This document shows, one piece after another, positions 33,240 to 45,889 of a stretch of 64,000 bases of DNA; within the stretch, counting starts at the first letter, position 1, and each line of letters begins with the position of its first letter. The stretch covers positions 1,315,543,758 to 1,315,607,757 of the forward strand of contig CM066032.1 of assembly GCA_033557465.1 (NCBI GenBank). The letters are read 5' to 3'. Below the pieces are notes generated by a model that saw only the letters and a list, made by a program, of their open reading frames with translations, was not told where the DNA came from and did no database searches. Both the position numbers and the translations under genes were made by a program. The DNA comes from Ichthyophis bannanicus. Taxonomy: Eukaryota > Chordata > Amphibia > Gymnophiona > Ichthyophiidae.

Positions 33240-33540
33240 GTCAACTGGAAAGACTGAAAGTTATCATATTGGACACTATTGGGCAACTAATTGTTACCTT
33301 AGAGGAGACTGTTGTGCACAAGACGAGGAGACTTGAAGATATAGCTTCTGATCTTAATCTATGTGTAGCTGACACTGAAAACTCTGTGACATAGTAGGGC
33401 CGTTGAATGGATAGACTAGAGACTGTGCAGGGAGAATATCTGTCTGCCCAGTCAGGGATGGTCTTAGACTGCCAAGCTCTGAGATGAACGTTGGAAGTGA
33501 CAGAGAATAAATTAAGGAATCTCAAGAGTCTGTTTACTAA
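33240..33540 (+). pseudogene. Possible L1 ORF1 coiled-coil fragment
   Basis: The plus-strand translation starting 'SQLERLKVIILDTIGQLIVT' has a heptad-like spacing of hydrophobic residues for about 50 residues before a stop. This is compatible with the coiled coil of an L1 ORF1 protein, but no diagnostic motif is present. Confidence 0.25.
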
Positions 33541-35232
33541 GGTGTGGTAATGGTTTTGCACCTACTGTACCATGCGGCATGTGTCAAAACCTGTGCAGTA
33601 AATGCAGGGTGAGTGGTCAGCATCTACCCTGGAGAAACCACACAGGGCAGTCCATGACCACAAAGGGCCACATTCCCCACATTGCCAGGCCACACAGAAG
33701 AACCAGCATTGCCCGCCGATGCAAGGAACATGAGACCACAGAGAAGGAGAAGGGAGAGGACAAATGGCAGTAGCCACAATGTCCTTCCCCTTCCCATTCA
33801 CAGTGGAGGCACCAGTTCCCCCTCCCCCACAGCCCCCTCATTCTGCAACCTGCCCTAAGCTCCAATGATGCCTATTCTCCCTCCCCAAGCCCTACAACCA
33901 GCCCCAGTCCCCACCGGGGATACAAAAGGACTAAATAGAGACATTGACTTTCTCATCCATTATCAGATATAGGCGCGTTGATAAAGAAGTGTCTCATCAC
34001 TTCTACCAATCCCCTTCCCTACCTTTCACTGAGCTGTAATGACATATGCAAACATAGACCTAGATGAATTTGAATTATTGAAACCCAGTGTAGCTACATT
34101 GGTTCTTCATTGACCCCTTTGAAGAGAGGATAACCTTGAAAGTTTGTCAAAGATAAATTAAGTATGTCCAATAAAAATGTATCACTACAAATTGTTTAAT
34201 GATCTTTATCAATGTGGCACCTAGCTGTACATCCCAATTCCATTACAACCATATTACACAGCCTCATATTTACTGTTGTTACCTGAATTACCCTACAAGT
34301 TATATTATCGTTTAACTATTGTTTATGTTTTGTTATGCAATCTTTAAGCAATTTCTGATAGATAGTAGTTTAACTGTTCTTTGTTTTGTTATGTTACACC
34401 ATAGTTTAACTACTTCTCAAGTTACATGTAAATCTCTTTAATTCATGTTACTTGTACACTGCTGTGACTTGTAGATATAGCAGCATAATAAAAAGTTGTT
34501 AAATAAATTAAATAAGTAAATAATTTCCTTAAGTTTTCGGAGCAGTGAGCTGCCATATTCTTTCTGACCACAAGGTGGCAACATATGCCTATTCCTAAGA
34601 TCTTTCCAATACTTTTTCCATAACAGGTAACTGAAAAAGTTATAAAAGACCAGATCAGTTACTATAATATATGCCAACTATAGAGTTACATAAGTAAGTT
34701 TTAAATATATAATTTTCTGGAAAGAAATAGAATAATAGGACAATTCTATCAAGAGTGAGCTACAAACCTTAAAACCGTGCTCTTCAAAATATTAATGTAT
34801 CTCTTTCTACATTTTTTTGATTTCTCTTTTGTTCTTATTCCCAGTGAAGATGATCATTTAATCATTTCGCTAGATATTGAAAAGCGGCTAAAGTTAGGAT
34901 AGCTGCTCACCTGTCCTAACTTTAAACAATTTACCTATCTGGTTTGCAGCTGAATATTGTCTCTAAATGGATAGCAGCAATCACCACCCCCACTGCTGAA
35001 TATTGAAGTGATTGTGTTTTAGCTGATTAATAGGTTTGCTAACCAGTTAACACGCTTTGAAAATGCCACTCACTTATTTTACCCCTCCCAGCAGACCAAA
35101 ATACATAAGTCAAGTAAGAAGATGGCATGAGAGCAGTCAACTCAAAATTAAATCCAACAAAAAATAATTAATAATTCAAATACATAAAATCAATATACAA
35201 TCCAAAAAGGATTTACACCACACTAGTTATAT
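33541..35232. other. Unrecognised sequence with a LINE tail
   Basis: The stretch at 34430-34520 ('acactgctgtgacttgtaga...aagttgttaaataaat') is an L2-like 3' tail. Words like those of the repeat at 10343 occur at 34870-35060. No gene is supported. Confidence 0.35.
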
Positions 35233-35235
35233 AAA

Positions 35236-35430
35236 TCTAGCCTAGTGTATAGGGCAGTAACATGGCATCAGAAAGACTGGAATTTATATCCCACTGACTT
35301 TGCTTAACCCTGCATTGCCTCAGGTACAACTTTAGATTGTAAGTACGATAGGGAAAGGAAAATACCCACAGTAGTTAATTGTGACTCACCTTGATCTACT
35401 ACTGGAAAAGGGTGAGCTAAATAAATACAA
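35236..35430 (+). repeat. tRNA/core SINE
   Basis: A degenerate head ('agcctagtgtatagggc') passes into a shortened core ('tgcttaaccctgcattgcctca') and the tail 'agattgtaag...aaaatacccacagtag...aactactggaaaaggg' type sequence ending 'gagctaaataaata'. It is the same tail type as at 735-943. Confidence 0.65.
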
Positions 35431-36004
35431 GTGGGGTTATTTTACACATCTAAATGACATTTTAGAGCCTGCCTTTTACAGACATGGAAATGCTCACCTC
35501 GTCTGCAGAGCCTGGGGGAGTGGTGGGGGTAGAGGATGGAATTGGTATGCGCAGGATTCACTATGCAAACATGGATTCCTTATTTTAGAAAGGAAATCCA
35601 TGTCTGGAAAAAACATTGCGGTTGTTGGCATTTTCACCCGGCTGAGCATGAGTAAGTGGCTGCTGATTCGGGCAGATATCAGGGCTGATGTTGGCCTCCC
35701 TCCCCACCCACATCACCAACTCCAGGATCAACCCCTGGCAGCCCCCTCCCACCCTCCAGCCAAAGTAAATATCCAATCTCCTTCCCACTCCGGCCCAAAG
35801 TAAATACTGATCCCCCTTCCACCCTACCTGAAGCAAGTGTCCGATCCACCTTCCCCTGAGACTGCAGAGAACTCCTCCCCCTGACAGAAGGCACCCACAC
35901 ACAACATATCAGAAACTGGGTCATATGAAAAATATGTCAAGAGAATAACTGGATAGGTGAATGCCGTGCAAGGCAAATATAGTAGAGGAGGAAGATGCTA
36001 AGGA

Positions 36005-36008
36005 GTGT

Positions 36009-36058
<50 letters not shown>

Positions 36059-36072
36059 ATGTGTGTGTGTGA
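36005..36072 (+). repeat. GT dinucleotide microsatellite
   Basis: A run of GT with a few interruptions (GTAT, GCGCAT). Confidence 0.95.
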
Positions 36073-37635
36073 TAGGCATGAGAGGTCACTGGAAACAGGG
36101 TAATGTGAATCGGCATGGTTTTGATTCAAGCATTGAATGATTTGTTGCATTTCAAAAACAACTATGCAGTTATATGGGATCCTCATTGGTATTGCATGTA
36201 TGTTTTAGAAGCTGCAATGTTTAGGCAAATAAAGATGAGTGAATGCTTTCTTAGTTGTCTTGCAAGAGGGTGAGGTGTTAGGATGGCTGTGAGAGAAGCT
36301 GTCATAGCTATGGAACCAATCTGCTCTGGGGTTTGAGATTTGGCATACTTAGAGATTCTATGATGTGCAGACCTCTTGCATCCAGACAGATATGTCACTA
36401 AACATGATTAAATAAGATGAGTGGGTTATGGGTACTGGTGCCCTGTAACTGGTGTACTTACCTCTCTCCTGAAATATGTTCTCCTCCACCTCCTCCATCC
36501 AGGCTAGCTAATGGACTGCAGGAAGATCATCAATCTATAGAACAAGTGAGAAGGAGAGGGAAAGTCACACATGCTTTCTTAGGTGAACATCCCCTGGGAC
36601 ATGCATAGCCTAGACCTCTATGAGCTACTGATGTAGCTCCCTTGCTGAAGAGGTATAACTCACCTGTACCGTTGCCCAGCTTTGGTTGATGCATTTGGCC
36701 AGGTGAAGTTACCACATGCCCTTGGGAAGTTTCTCTAGCCCTTACCAACTTGTTACAGCAGTTATTAACATTTTCAAGGACATGCAGAGCATTGTAACTG
36801 CACCTCTAGAAGCTCAAGGCTGCTGTGACGTCATGTCAGCAATGGACAACATACCGGCAACATACCATTGGTGGAGAGTGGGCACTTGGCTGCTGCATAG
36901 CAAGGCTGCACCATGGGTTAGTTGTGGACCTTCAAACAAGGCCCTATTCCATACCTCCACCCTGTACTCCCTCAATCTTATATTGCTGTGCTGGGAACCA
37001 TGTTTTCTCAGTCGTTCAAAAGAGAGAAGAAATCCCATGCTTGCTTGCTGTAAGGCTTCAGTAAAAAATTGCTGAAGTGTCGTAGGTTTAAAGAAAAAAA
37101 TAATCCAAAAACCACCGAGAGCTGTGTTAACATCAGAGAAAAACTGTGCTTTGAAGTTTGGCAGGGTTGTTGGATCTTTGAGGGGAACACTGTGTTTGTG
37201 TGTAACTACTAGCTGAGGATAGCAACCAAGCAGTGCTAGGAACACTGGGAAATATGGTTAGAGATTGTGACAGAGATCTCTTGTAGAAGCACAGAAAAGT
37301 GCGTTTTTCAAGTTTTTCATGGTACTACTTACTGTTAGTTCAGGGTAAGCATAGAAAGCTGAACGACAACCATCAGCTTATTTATCTGACAAGCAGTGAT
37401 TTATAACAACCTCACACCCACTGGCTCCATAGAAAAGGACCATCTGATAACATAATTAAAATATGTTTAGGATAGTTTTATTTTCAAAGCTATGCTAGCT
37501 TTGAGAAAAGAGTCCACCTTGCAGTCTGTTCAACAGCTTCTTCCAACTGACTAGAACATCAGCAGAAGGCTACAGGAGGCTGAAGAGGATCTGCCAGACT
37601 CTAAGGGGTTAACATTATAAAAGTAATTTTAGTAA
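36073..37635. other. No gene recognised
   Basis: Mixed-composition sequence. The longest frames (36716-37075 plus, 36814-37245 minus) overlap on opposite strands and have no recognised domain. No repeat family was identified. Confidence 0.4.
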
Positions 37636-39345
37636 CTTAGACAAAGCGATGGGACCAGATGGGATGCACCCTAGAATACTGAGGGAACTTGGGGACGTTC
37701 TATCAGCTCCACTGTCTGACCTTTTCAATGCCTCATTGGAGTCGGGAATGGTGCCAAAGGACTGGAGAGAGGCTCATGTGATGCCTTTACACAAAAGCGG
37801 AAGTAAGGATGTGGTTGAAAACAGGCCAGTTAGTTTAACTTCAGTGGTGAGTAAATGATTGGAAATGCTGCTGAAAGAGAAAATAGTGAGGTTTCTGGAG
37901 TCCAGCGGACTACAGGATCCGAGGCAGCATGGATTCACCAGAGGCAGGTCTTGTCAGACAAATTTGATTGAATTCTTTGACTGGGTGGCCAGGGAGCTGG
38001 ACCCAGGGAGAGCCCTAGATGTGGTGTATTTAGATTTCAGTAAAGCCTTTGACACTGTTCCTCACGGGCGACTTATAAACTAACTGAGCACCCTAGGGAT
38101 GGACCCTAAAGTTGCTGCTTGGGTTAAAAATTGGTCGAGTGGGAGGCGACAAAGAGTACAGGTAAATGGAGCTCACTCTCAGGAGAAGGAACTTTCCAGT
38201 GGTGTGCCCTGGGGATTAGTCCTTGGTCCGATTCTTTTTAACATCTTTGTTACTGATATAGCGGAAGGCCTGTCGGGTAAGCTTTGCTTCTTTGCGGATG
38301 AAACCAAAATCTACAATAGAGTTGACACCCAGGAAGGTGTAGATAACATGAGGAGGGATCTAGCTAAGCTTGAAGAATGGTCTAGAATTTGGCAGCTGGG
38401 ATTTAATGTTAAAAAATGTAATGTCATGCATTTGGGCTGCAGCAATCCAAGGGAGCAATATAGTATAGGGGGTGAAGTACTTTTGTCCACTAAAGAAGAG
38501 CGGCACCTAGGCGTGGTTGTGTCTGATGATCTTAAAGTAGCTAAACAGGTAGAAAAGGCGACAGCAAAAGCTAGAAGGATGCTTGGGTGCATACGGAGAG
38601 GAATGGCTAGCAGAAAAAAGGAGGTGATAGTGCCTCTGTATAAGTCTTTGGTGCGACCTCATTTGAAGTATAGTGTGCAATTCTGGAGACCGCACCTTCA
38701 AAAGGATGTGAACAGGATGGAGTCAGTACAGAGGGTGGTTCTAAAATAGTTAATGGTCTTCATTATAAAGCATATGAGGACAGACTTAAGGATCATAATA
38801 TGTACACCTTAGAGGAAAGGTGGGATAGAGGTGATATGATTGAGGTGTTTACATACCTCTGTGGCATAAACGCACAGGGGGAGACTCTTTCAATTGAAAG
38901 CAAGTTCTGCTACGAGGGGACATGGGATGAGGGTGAAAGGGGATAGATTTAGGAGTGATATGCTGAAATATTTCTTTACGGAAAGAGTGGTGGATCCATG
39001 GAATAGTCTCCCAGTGGAGGTGGTAGTGATGAGGACAGTATCTGAATCTGAAAAAAAGCATGGGACAAACACAGAGGATCTCTAAAGGAAAAAAGGAAAC
39101 TGTTGTAGAGGTTGATATGGAAGGACAGACTAGATAGGCCATGTGCTCTTTGAAAGTGTACTCTGCACCTCCCCTCACCGGTAACAGCACCTGGGCTCTC
39201 GGGTAACGGATTTCAACACCCAGAGCAATGAGAATGAAGCAAGTACACAGCCCTGTACAGACAAGCTTCCATGCAGTCTTTTTCTGTTATCATTTTTCTA
39301 TGTTTCTATAGAAGACTGTGTTCATGAGAAACTAGTTCTATGTTT
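37636..39345 (+). pseudogene. CR1-like LINE ORF2 (RT), inactive
   Basis: It covers the RT from 'MGPDGMHPRILRELGDV' through 'VVYLDFSKAFDTVPHGRL' and 'GPILFNIFVTDIAE' to the C-terminal 'KYFFTERVVDPWNSLPVEV'. The active-site FADD has become FADE (near 38290), and the usual GVPQGS is GVPWGL. In-frame stops lie at 37856 and 38081, with further frameshifts after 38750. The 5' part (ORF1, endonuclease) is missing. The 3' end has 'ttctatgtttctatag' tail repeats. It is the same family as the composite at 45890-56275. Confidence 0.9.
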
Positions 39346-39837
39346 CTATAGTACACAGATGTGTGTAAAACAGCTCTTATTAAATTGTGTCGGGCCTAAA
39401 AGTACATAAAAGGGCATAATGCAGGTACTTTTACTGTAGGCATTGCTGGGGGCAGAGTTTGAGCGTAACACAGATGGAATTGTGAAGTATATGGGCTGAA
39501 TATAAAATATGCTAATCAACATGTCGGCTTGCATATTTTACACATGGATATTTACACCTGTTCTTGAGCAAACATAATGCCGCATCTTCAATTTAGCTGT
39601 GTTTGTTGCAGGATATGTGCTAATATTTTATAAAGATATTTAGGTGACAAAGATGTTTTTTTAGAAGCTCTATTCATACTTTGGATGTCTGAAAACAGCA
39701 ACAAAGACATCCAAAGCATGGAGACATCCAAGGTGTGGGGACATCTATCTAGCACATGGGCATGGCGAGAGCATATCCAGGGCAGTCCAAAGATCACAGA
39801 CATGCGCGTCAGATTTCAGAGAAGGCAGGTATGTCCC
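39346..39837. other. No gene recognised
   Basis: Sequence between the CR1 tail and the mariner. Nothing identifiable. Confidence 0.35.
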
Positions 39838-40801
39838 TGTTCCTATCTTGTAAAAGCAGTTTGTCATATTTCCAATAAGTGAAAAAATTGAACAGTGAAT
39901 TTGCATTAAATTCTGCTAGAAACTTGGAGATTCGTGCATAGAGACTTATGACAAGTTATAGCAAGTTTATGGCAATGAATGTATGAGTCGTGATGGAGTT
40001 TTTGACTGGTACAAACGTTTCCAAGAGGGCCTCCAAATTGTTGACAGTGACGAATGTTTTGGAAGGCTTTCCATGAGCAGGAATGAAGACAAAGTTGAAG
40101 CAGTTTATGCTGCAATATGCTCAAATCGTCATTGACTATCAGGGAGCTTGCTGAGGACATGGACATCAGTTTTGGGTTAGTACGGTCAATTCTTAATGTC
40201 AGTTTGGGGATGAGATGTGTGTCTGCAAAATTTGTGCTGAAACTCCTGTTCCTTTACCAAAAAGAAGATCGACTGTCTGCAGCCAAGGAGTTGTTTTAAT
40301 GCCTTGAAAATGACTCTGATTTCATAAAAAAGATTTTTACTAGTGATTAATCATGGGTTTATGGTTTGAGAGATGCTGTTTGTCGTAAGAGGCCAGAGTT
40401 GCACAGGAATGGTGAATGGTTGATTCATCACGATAACGCCCCAGCTCATGCATTACATCTTGTCCAGCAGTTCTTGGCCAAACACCATATCGATCAGGTC
40501 CATCAGCCTCTGTATTCACCTGATCTTACACCCTGTGACTTTTTCTTGTTTCCAAAACTGAAATTACCACTAAAAGGAAGAAGATTTGACGAATTGGAGG
40601 CCATTCAGCAAAATTTGACACAGCAGCTTCACAGCATAAGAAAGAGGCATTTCAAAATTGCTTCCAGCACTGGCAGGAACTCTGGAGGAAGTGTGTTTTA
40701 TCGGAAATGGACTACCTTGAAGGAGACTGAGTGTAATAACTGTCAGTGTTATACGTCTTGCATTATTGTACAAGTCTCGATACTTTTTGATTGCACCTCA
40801 T
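39838..40801 (+). pseudogene. Mariner-type (IS630/Tc1/mariner) transposase with internal deletion
   Basis: The N-terminal HTH region is seen in shifted frames near 39880-40130 ('VFDWYKRFQEGLQ', 'LTIRELAEDMDISFGLVRSI'). The first catalytic region stops at 'SWVYG' (about 40350). It is fused directly to 'RDAVCRKRPELHRNGEWLIH', followed by 'HDNAPAHALH' with the second catalytic Asp and 'YSPDLTPCDFFLFPKLK' with the third-position Asp. Roughly 60-70 residues between the first and second catalytic regions are missing. The right end 'atactttttgattgcacctca' is a mariner-type inverted repeat next to TA; the left one is not found. Dead copy. Confidence 0.8.
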
Positions 40802-40805
40802 AGTC

Positions 40806-41165
40806 TTAAAATGAGCCTGCACCTTAACGTAAAGAAGACAAAGAAACTGACAGCTGGCAAAAGCAATAATTCATCATTAATGGAGAAGAAACAGAAAATG
40901 TGGACAGCTTTAACCTGCTTGAATCAATAAAAAAATGACAAGCACTCAAGAAATCCAATGACACGTTGCTCTTGGTAGTATGGCTATGAAGGACAGTGAA
41001 AAAGATAGACAGGAAGAAAATCAATGCCTTTGAATTATGGTGCTGGTGAAGAATACTGTGTATATAATGGACTGCCCAAAGAACAAACTAGTTGATATTA
41101 GAGGGGATACAACCTAAGCTTTCTTTAGAAGTTCAGATGACAAGAATTTGACTTTCATTCTTTGG
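40806..41165 (+). pseudogene. RTE/BovB-like LINE ORF2 C-terminal fragment
   Basis: Shifted frames give 'LHLNVKKTKKLTAGKSNNSS', 'DRQEENQCL' in place of the family's 'DRKKINAFELWCW', and 'YNGLPKEQTS'. These are in the order of the RT C-terminal region of RTE/BovB-type LINEs. It is very decayed, with stops in every frame. Confidence 0.5.
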
Positions 41166-41214
41166 ATTTTCATTCTCTGCGTAGAACTGCCACCCATTGT
41201 TACTTAGAACTGTT

Positions 41215-43985
41215 ACCCATTGTTTGCCCAGACCTTACTGCCTACTACCATGGTCCCACACCTCATTGTCCTTCTCATCCTCTTCCTCCCCAACTGTCTC
41301 CCCTCCTTTCAATATCCTCCCTCCTTTCCCCCCTACCCTCCCCCTATCTTCCTCACTTCTCCCTCCACTCTGCCCCCTAGCCTAGCAACTACTCTCGAGC
41401 TTCTTCACACCATCCCCCGCATTCAATCAGCCCCCCTCTCTACCTTCCTTACTTCTCCCTCCATTCTGCCCCCTAGCCTAGCACCTGCCTTTGAGCTTCT
41501 TCACACCATCCCCCGCATTCAACCAACCCCCCTCTCTCTAAGGCAACCCCATCCTCGTGTCCGCCGTACTATCTCCACTCTACCTCACTCTCTAATACTC
41601 ATTCTCCTTCTCTCATCAGGTAATATCAACCCCAACCCTGGCACCCCCCCCCCCCCCCCGATTTCTCTCCTACACTAAAAAAAGTTCCTCACGTACCCTG
41701 TCTAATCTCATCCACATCCCGCTCCTCCCTCCTTCCGTCCTCCCCCATCCATCCCACAATTACTCATCCATAGATATCAACTTCAACCCTATCCCCAAAA
41801 ATATTCCCTCACAGAACCTACCTGATATCACCAATTTACCCCTCCCCTCCCCTCCCTCTTGTCCCTCTTGGAGAGCACAGACACCCAGACATACCCACCC
41901 ACACCCTACTCCCTCTAAATCTCGGTAATACCCAATAAATAGATCCACACGCCACTCCGATAAGAAATCCACACGAAATGCACCCCCACGCTACTCTGAT
42001 AAGAAACCCACACAAAATGGGCCCCCACGCTGCTCTGATAAGAAATCCACACATAACTTATCCAACCTTATCCAGATCCCTCTCCTCCTCCCTCCACTCT
42101 CCCGTTCTCATGCGCCCTATGAAACGCATGTTCAGTCATTTAAAAAAAAACATGTTTATTCACGATCTCTTTATCTCCAACGCCCTACACCTTCTTGCCC
42201 TGACCGAAACATGGCTCCTTCCAGATGACAACACATCCATTGCCTCTCTCTGCTATGGGGGCTACCAATTCTCCCATACACCTCGATCTACTGGTCGCGG
42301 TGGTGGCTTTGGCCTCCTACTCTCCCCCTCCTGCCAATTCCAACCCCTCCTGCCACACCAATCACACTCCCCCCTTTCCTTCGAAGTCCACTCCATTCGC
42401 CCCCTCACACAACTTCCCCTCCAAGTAGCTATTATCTATTGCCGACCCGACAACTCCAAATCAACCTTCCTCACCAACTTTGACTCCTGGCTCTCTGCCT
42501 TCATGGATTCCTCCTCCCCCACTCTTATTCTTGGTGATCTCAACATTCACATCGACAACCCCTCTGACCCCCATACCTCAACGTTCCTCGCTCTTACCTC
42601 CTCGTTCAACCTCCAAATTGGCTCCACTGCCCCCATGCACCAACACGGCCACTGCCCTGACCTAATACACTTCTCCAACTCCTCTCCCTCAAACTTCCGC
42701 CATTCAATCCTGCCCTCATCTGACCATCACCTCCTAACATTTACTCTTCAGCTCCCACCATCCCAACCCCATCCTGTCTCCCCCCAACCTTTTTAGAAAC
42801 CTCCATAATATTGACCCCCTGACTCTCTCCTCCACCATTTCTCCATCTCTTTCCTCCATCTTAAACTCTGAATCCATTGATGAAGCATTATCCTCATACA
42901 ATGCTACACTTTCCTCAGCCCTTAACACTCTGGCCCCTCCCACCTCACGTCCTGTAAAACAATCCACTCCCCAACCCTGGCTTTCACCCACAATCCATTA
43001 CTTACGCATCTGTGCCTGTTCTGCTGAACGAGCCTGGTCCAAATCCAGCTCCCCAGAAGATCTTCTACATTTCAAATTCATACTTGGCTCCTTCCAGTCA
43101 GCCTTAGCACTTGCCAAACAAGATTACTACATCTATTTGACTAATTCCCTTGCCTCTGATCCTCGTCATCTCTTTAACACCCTAAATTCTCTTCTCAAGG
43201 TCCCCCCGCCCCCAATCCCGCCCTCCCTCTCTGCCAAACCCTAGCAGATTACTTCCATGACAAAATCCTCAAAATTACCCTTCAATTCCCTACCCCCTCA
43301 TCTACCTCCCCTCCCCCCATTTCTCCTCCCCCATCCATACTCCCCCTGCCACCCTCTCCTCCTTCCCCCGATCTCTGAAGAAGAAACTGCACTTCTTCTT
43401 TCCTCCTCCAAACCCACCACCTGCTCATCAGACCCTATCCCCACCCATCTCCTATGTTCCATCTCCCTCACCATTGTCCCCTCCATCACTCATATCCTCA
43501 ACCTTTCACTCTCCACTGCAACTGTCCCCGTTGACTTTAAACATGCCGTTGTCACTCCCCTCCTCAAGAAACCCTCACTTGATCCCACATGCCCTTCTAA
43601 CTATCGACCCATCTCCCTCCTTCCCTTCATATCCAAATTATTATAACGAGCAGTTCACTGTTGCTGCCTCGACTTCCTCACCTCCCAAGCCCTCTTGGAC
43701 CCACTACAATCAGGCTTCTACCCCCTACACTCCAATGAAACGGCACTCACAAAAGTCACCAATGACCTGATCCTGGCTAAATCTAAGGGCCTATATTCTA
43801 TCCTCATCCTTCTTGACCTTTCTGCTGCCTTTGACACCATTGACCACAACCTTCTCCTCACCACCCTCTCCTCACTGGGCTGCAGGGACTCCGTACTATC
43901 CTGGTTCCCCTCCTACCTCTCCCATCGCTCATTCAGTGTATGCTCTGGTGGCCTCTCCTCCTCAACAACATCAAGGATTCATTAA
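41215..43985 (+). pseudogene. L2/Rex1-like LINE: ORF start, endonuclease and first half of RT
   Basis: The DNA is pyrimidine-rich. 'LLLSSGNINPNPG' (about 41605) marks the start region typical of these LINEs. The AP endonuclease follows at 42150-42790: 'LHLLALTETWLLPDDNTS', 'LILGDLNIHIDNPSDP' and 'SSDHHLLTF'. A linker is readable to 43200. The RT starts at 43380 with 'SNYRPISLLPFISKLL' near 43600, and '[17 protein letters not shown]' lies near 43815. The sequence leaves the family after 43985, before the catalytic ADD. Several frameshifts; inactive. Poly-C runs are at 41646 and 43203. Confidence 0.85.
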
Positions 43986-44934
43986 ATTATAGTATCCATA
44001 CTTCATACCCTTTGCCTTTTCTGACTGACAGGGTTGAAGCCCCTATTATTTGTAGAACCCACTGGAAAAAAGAGGCTTTTGGTAATTCCAGTATCTACAG
44101 AGGGCTTTCACTAGAAGTACCATTCAGCCACTGACAGTGGGGTGAAGGTTCTAGCTCTGGGGTGGTTTACAGTTTTCAGATGACTGGCTTTGAATTTCTA
44201 AAAAAGAATAACACAGTTTATGATTAGGAAAATGAGTAAGCAAATACATTCTGCTGCTCTCAGCAGAGCAGGCCTGAGAGCAAGGTTGGCTCAAAGTATT
44301 CTGCTGCCTGAGGCGAGGGATGAGATGGTCCTCCCCCGCCCCCCAGTGGGGGGAGGTTTTCTCAAAACTCCAGTCAGGGACAGAACCAAACCAAAAAGCT
44401 GATTAGATAATGTAGAGGAAATGCAAGATGTTTGCACACCAAGGAATTAAAAGAAAGCGAGAACCACAGCACAGTTTATAACACCAAATTATAACTCATT
44501 TTTATTTGGCTGTTATAAACTGCATTATGGTTCTTGCTTTTTCTTTTTGAACATATATTTTGCAATTCACAGAACCCCCTCCCTCAACAATGGGTGTGGA
44601 GCAGAACAGAAATAGGACATTCACCCACAGAACTCAATATCTAAAAAAAGACAGTGCGATTTTTAGGGGCCCCTCTTGGGGCAGATTAAGATGAATGAAA
44701 AGCTGGCCTAAGTTGCAAACCAGAAAGGTCCGGCTGAGAATCCCGCTAATTAGTTAAGTATCGGCATTTAGACCTGCTGAGTTTGGATATTCAGCATCAG
44801 GTCTTATCCAGATATTGCCACTGAATATCCTGCCGATAATTAAGTGACACATCTAACCATCTTGGTGTTTAAATATCGGCATTTTGAATATCGGCTCCTC
44901 TGTGTTTAAAGTATAAACCTAGGAAAAAGCATGT
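43986..44934. other. No gene recognised; short hairpin inside
   Basis: It contains a 100-bp hairpin (44448-44550) with arms 'gcgagaaccacagca' and 'gttataaactgcattatggt'. Near 44740-44905 are 'tatcggcattt' and 'gaatatc' words like the repeat at 10343. No coding sequence is supported. Confidence 0.35.
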
Positions 44935-45605
44935 TCATATCAGTTTACCTGACCCTTCATGATACAACAGTGGAAAATACATCATGACTTTTTCAGCATC
45001 ACACTGAAAAAACACTTTGAAACTTGTTACTGGTACAACGTGCACATGGTCACAGGCGACTGCTTTATTGCTGGTAGGAGTTTTCTGAAAAAGCAAGTGC
45101 AAATATTGGAAAACGTCATTCACATACATACGCTTCCTTTCTGTCCTAACAGATTTTATTTGCTTTAATGTGTATACGGTATGTAAAATATTTTTACCTA
45201 TATCACTTTTCATCCTTATACTTAACCACGGTTTGACTTTCTTTGAGTCAGATTTGTTCATGGTAAGGCCAATAATGAAAGTGCTTTCTATGAGTAAAAT
45301 AAGATGCTCTCTGTGGAAATTGGGGCTTTGAATATTATCCAACCATTTGGAGGTAAATATATGCATTTGGTTCCACAGTGTCTTGTTCTAGCTACAAACT
45401 GCAGAAGCTGCCCAGAATGTGGGTCAATGAACCTGCCTAGTTTGTACTGAAAAAAATTATAAACCAAAACAGTAGACAGAATTTCTGCAAGTGATTTTTC
45501 TAGGGGGCAATAAACAAATTGAAGGCCAGTGTAGGCTTCAGCTTTTATTATTGTTGTGCAGTCAATCAGTAAAATATGCACTGACCTTGTACCCAGGGTG
45601 GACAC
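44935..45605 (-). pseudogene. Unrecognised frameshifted coding-like sequence
   Basis: Two long minus-strand frames, 45605-45288 and 45366-44935, overlap and together would give about 220 residues with one frameshift between 45300 and 45400. The composition is protein-like: 'LEKSLAEILSTVLVYNFFQY', 'LGRFIDPHSGQLLQFVARTR', 'ERKRMYVNDVFQYLHLLFQK', 'SFKVFFQCDAEKVMMYFPLL'. I do not recognise the family. There are no splice or poly-A signals I can tie to it. It could be a processed or decayed gene, part of an unknown mobile element, or chance. Confidence 0.35.
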
Positions 45606-45634
45606 TATTACCAGTACAGTCTAAGGTCCCCAGA

Positions 45635-45862
45635 GTGGAGGTGTAGCCTAGTGGTTAGAGCAACACCCTAACACCCCAGAGCTTTGAGCTTGATTCCCAC
45701 TAATACTCCTTGTGATATTGGGCAAGTCACTCTACCCTCCCTTGTCTTGGAAGAAAAGGCCTGGCAATCTACTTCTTGTCATACAATGCCAAGAAAACCC
45801 AGGGGCTGCTGGTCATGGGGAGTCAGCATTGATTTGATGGCACTTAAATTAAAAAAATAAAC
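45635..45862 (+). repeat. tRNA/core SINE with RTE-like tail
   Basis: Box A TAGCCTAGTGG at 45644-45654 and box B 'gagcttgattccc' near 45686 have tRNA-like spacing. The core 'gatattgggcaagtcactct' follows, then the tail 'ggcctggcaatctacttctt...gccaagaaaac' and 'ttgatggcactt' before an A-rich end. This is the best-preserved SINE in the window. It lies immediately upstream of the CR1 composite. Confidence 0.85.
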
Positions 45863-45889
45863 AACAGAATCTCAGAAACCTCTCTTAGG

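Noticed and set aside
35585..35924. Two overlapping minus-strand frames (81 and 105 residues)
   Set aside because: The Gly/Trp-rich composition comes from C-rich plus-strand sequence with weak internal repetition; no domain.
36716..37245. A possible small gene (119 or 143 residues on opposite strands)
   Set aside because: Opposite-strand frames overlap and no motif, splice signal or family is recognised.
44448..44550. Hairpin with about 30-base arms
   Set aside because: Arms are imperfect and short, with no target duplication or second copy seen; noted only as background structure.
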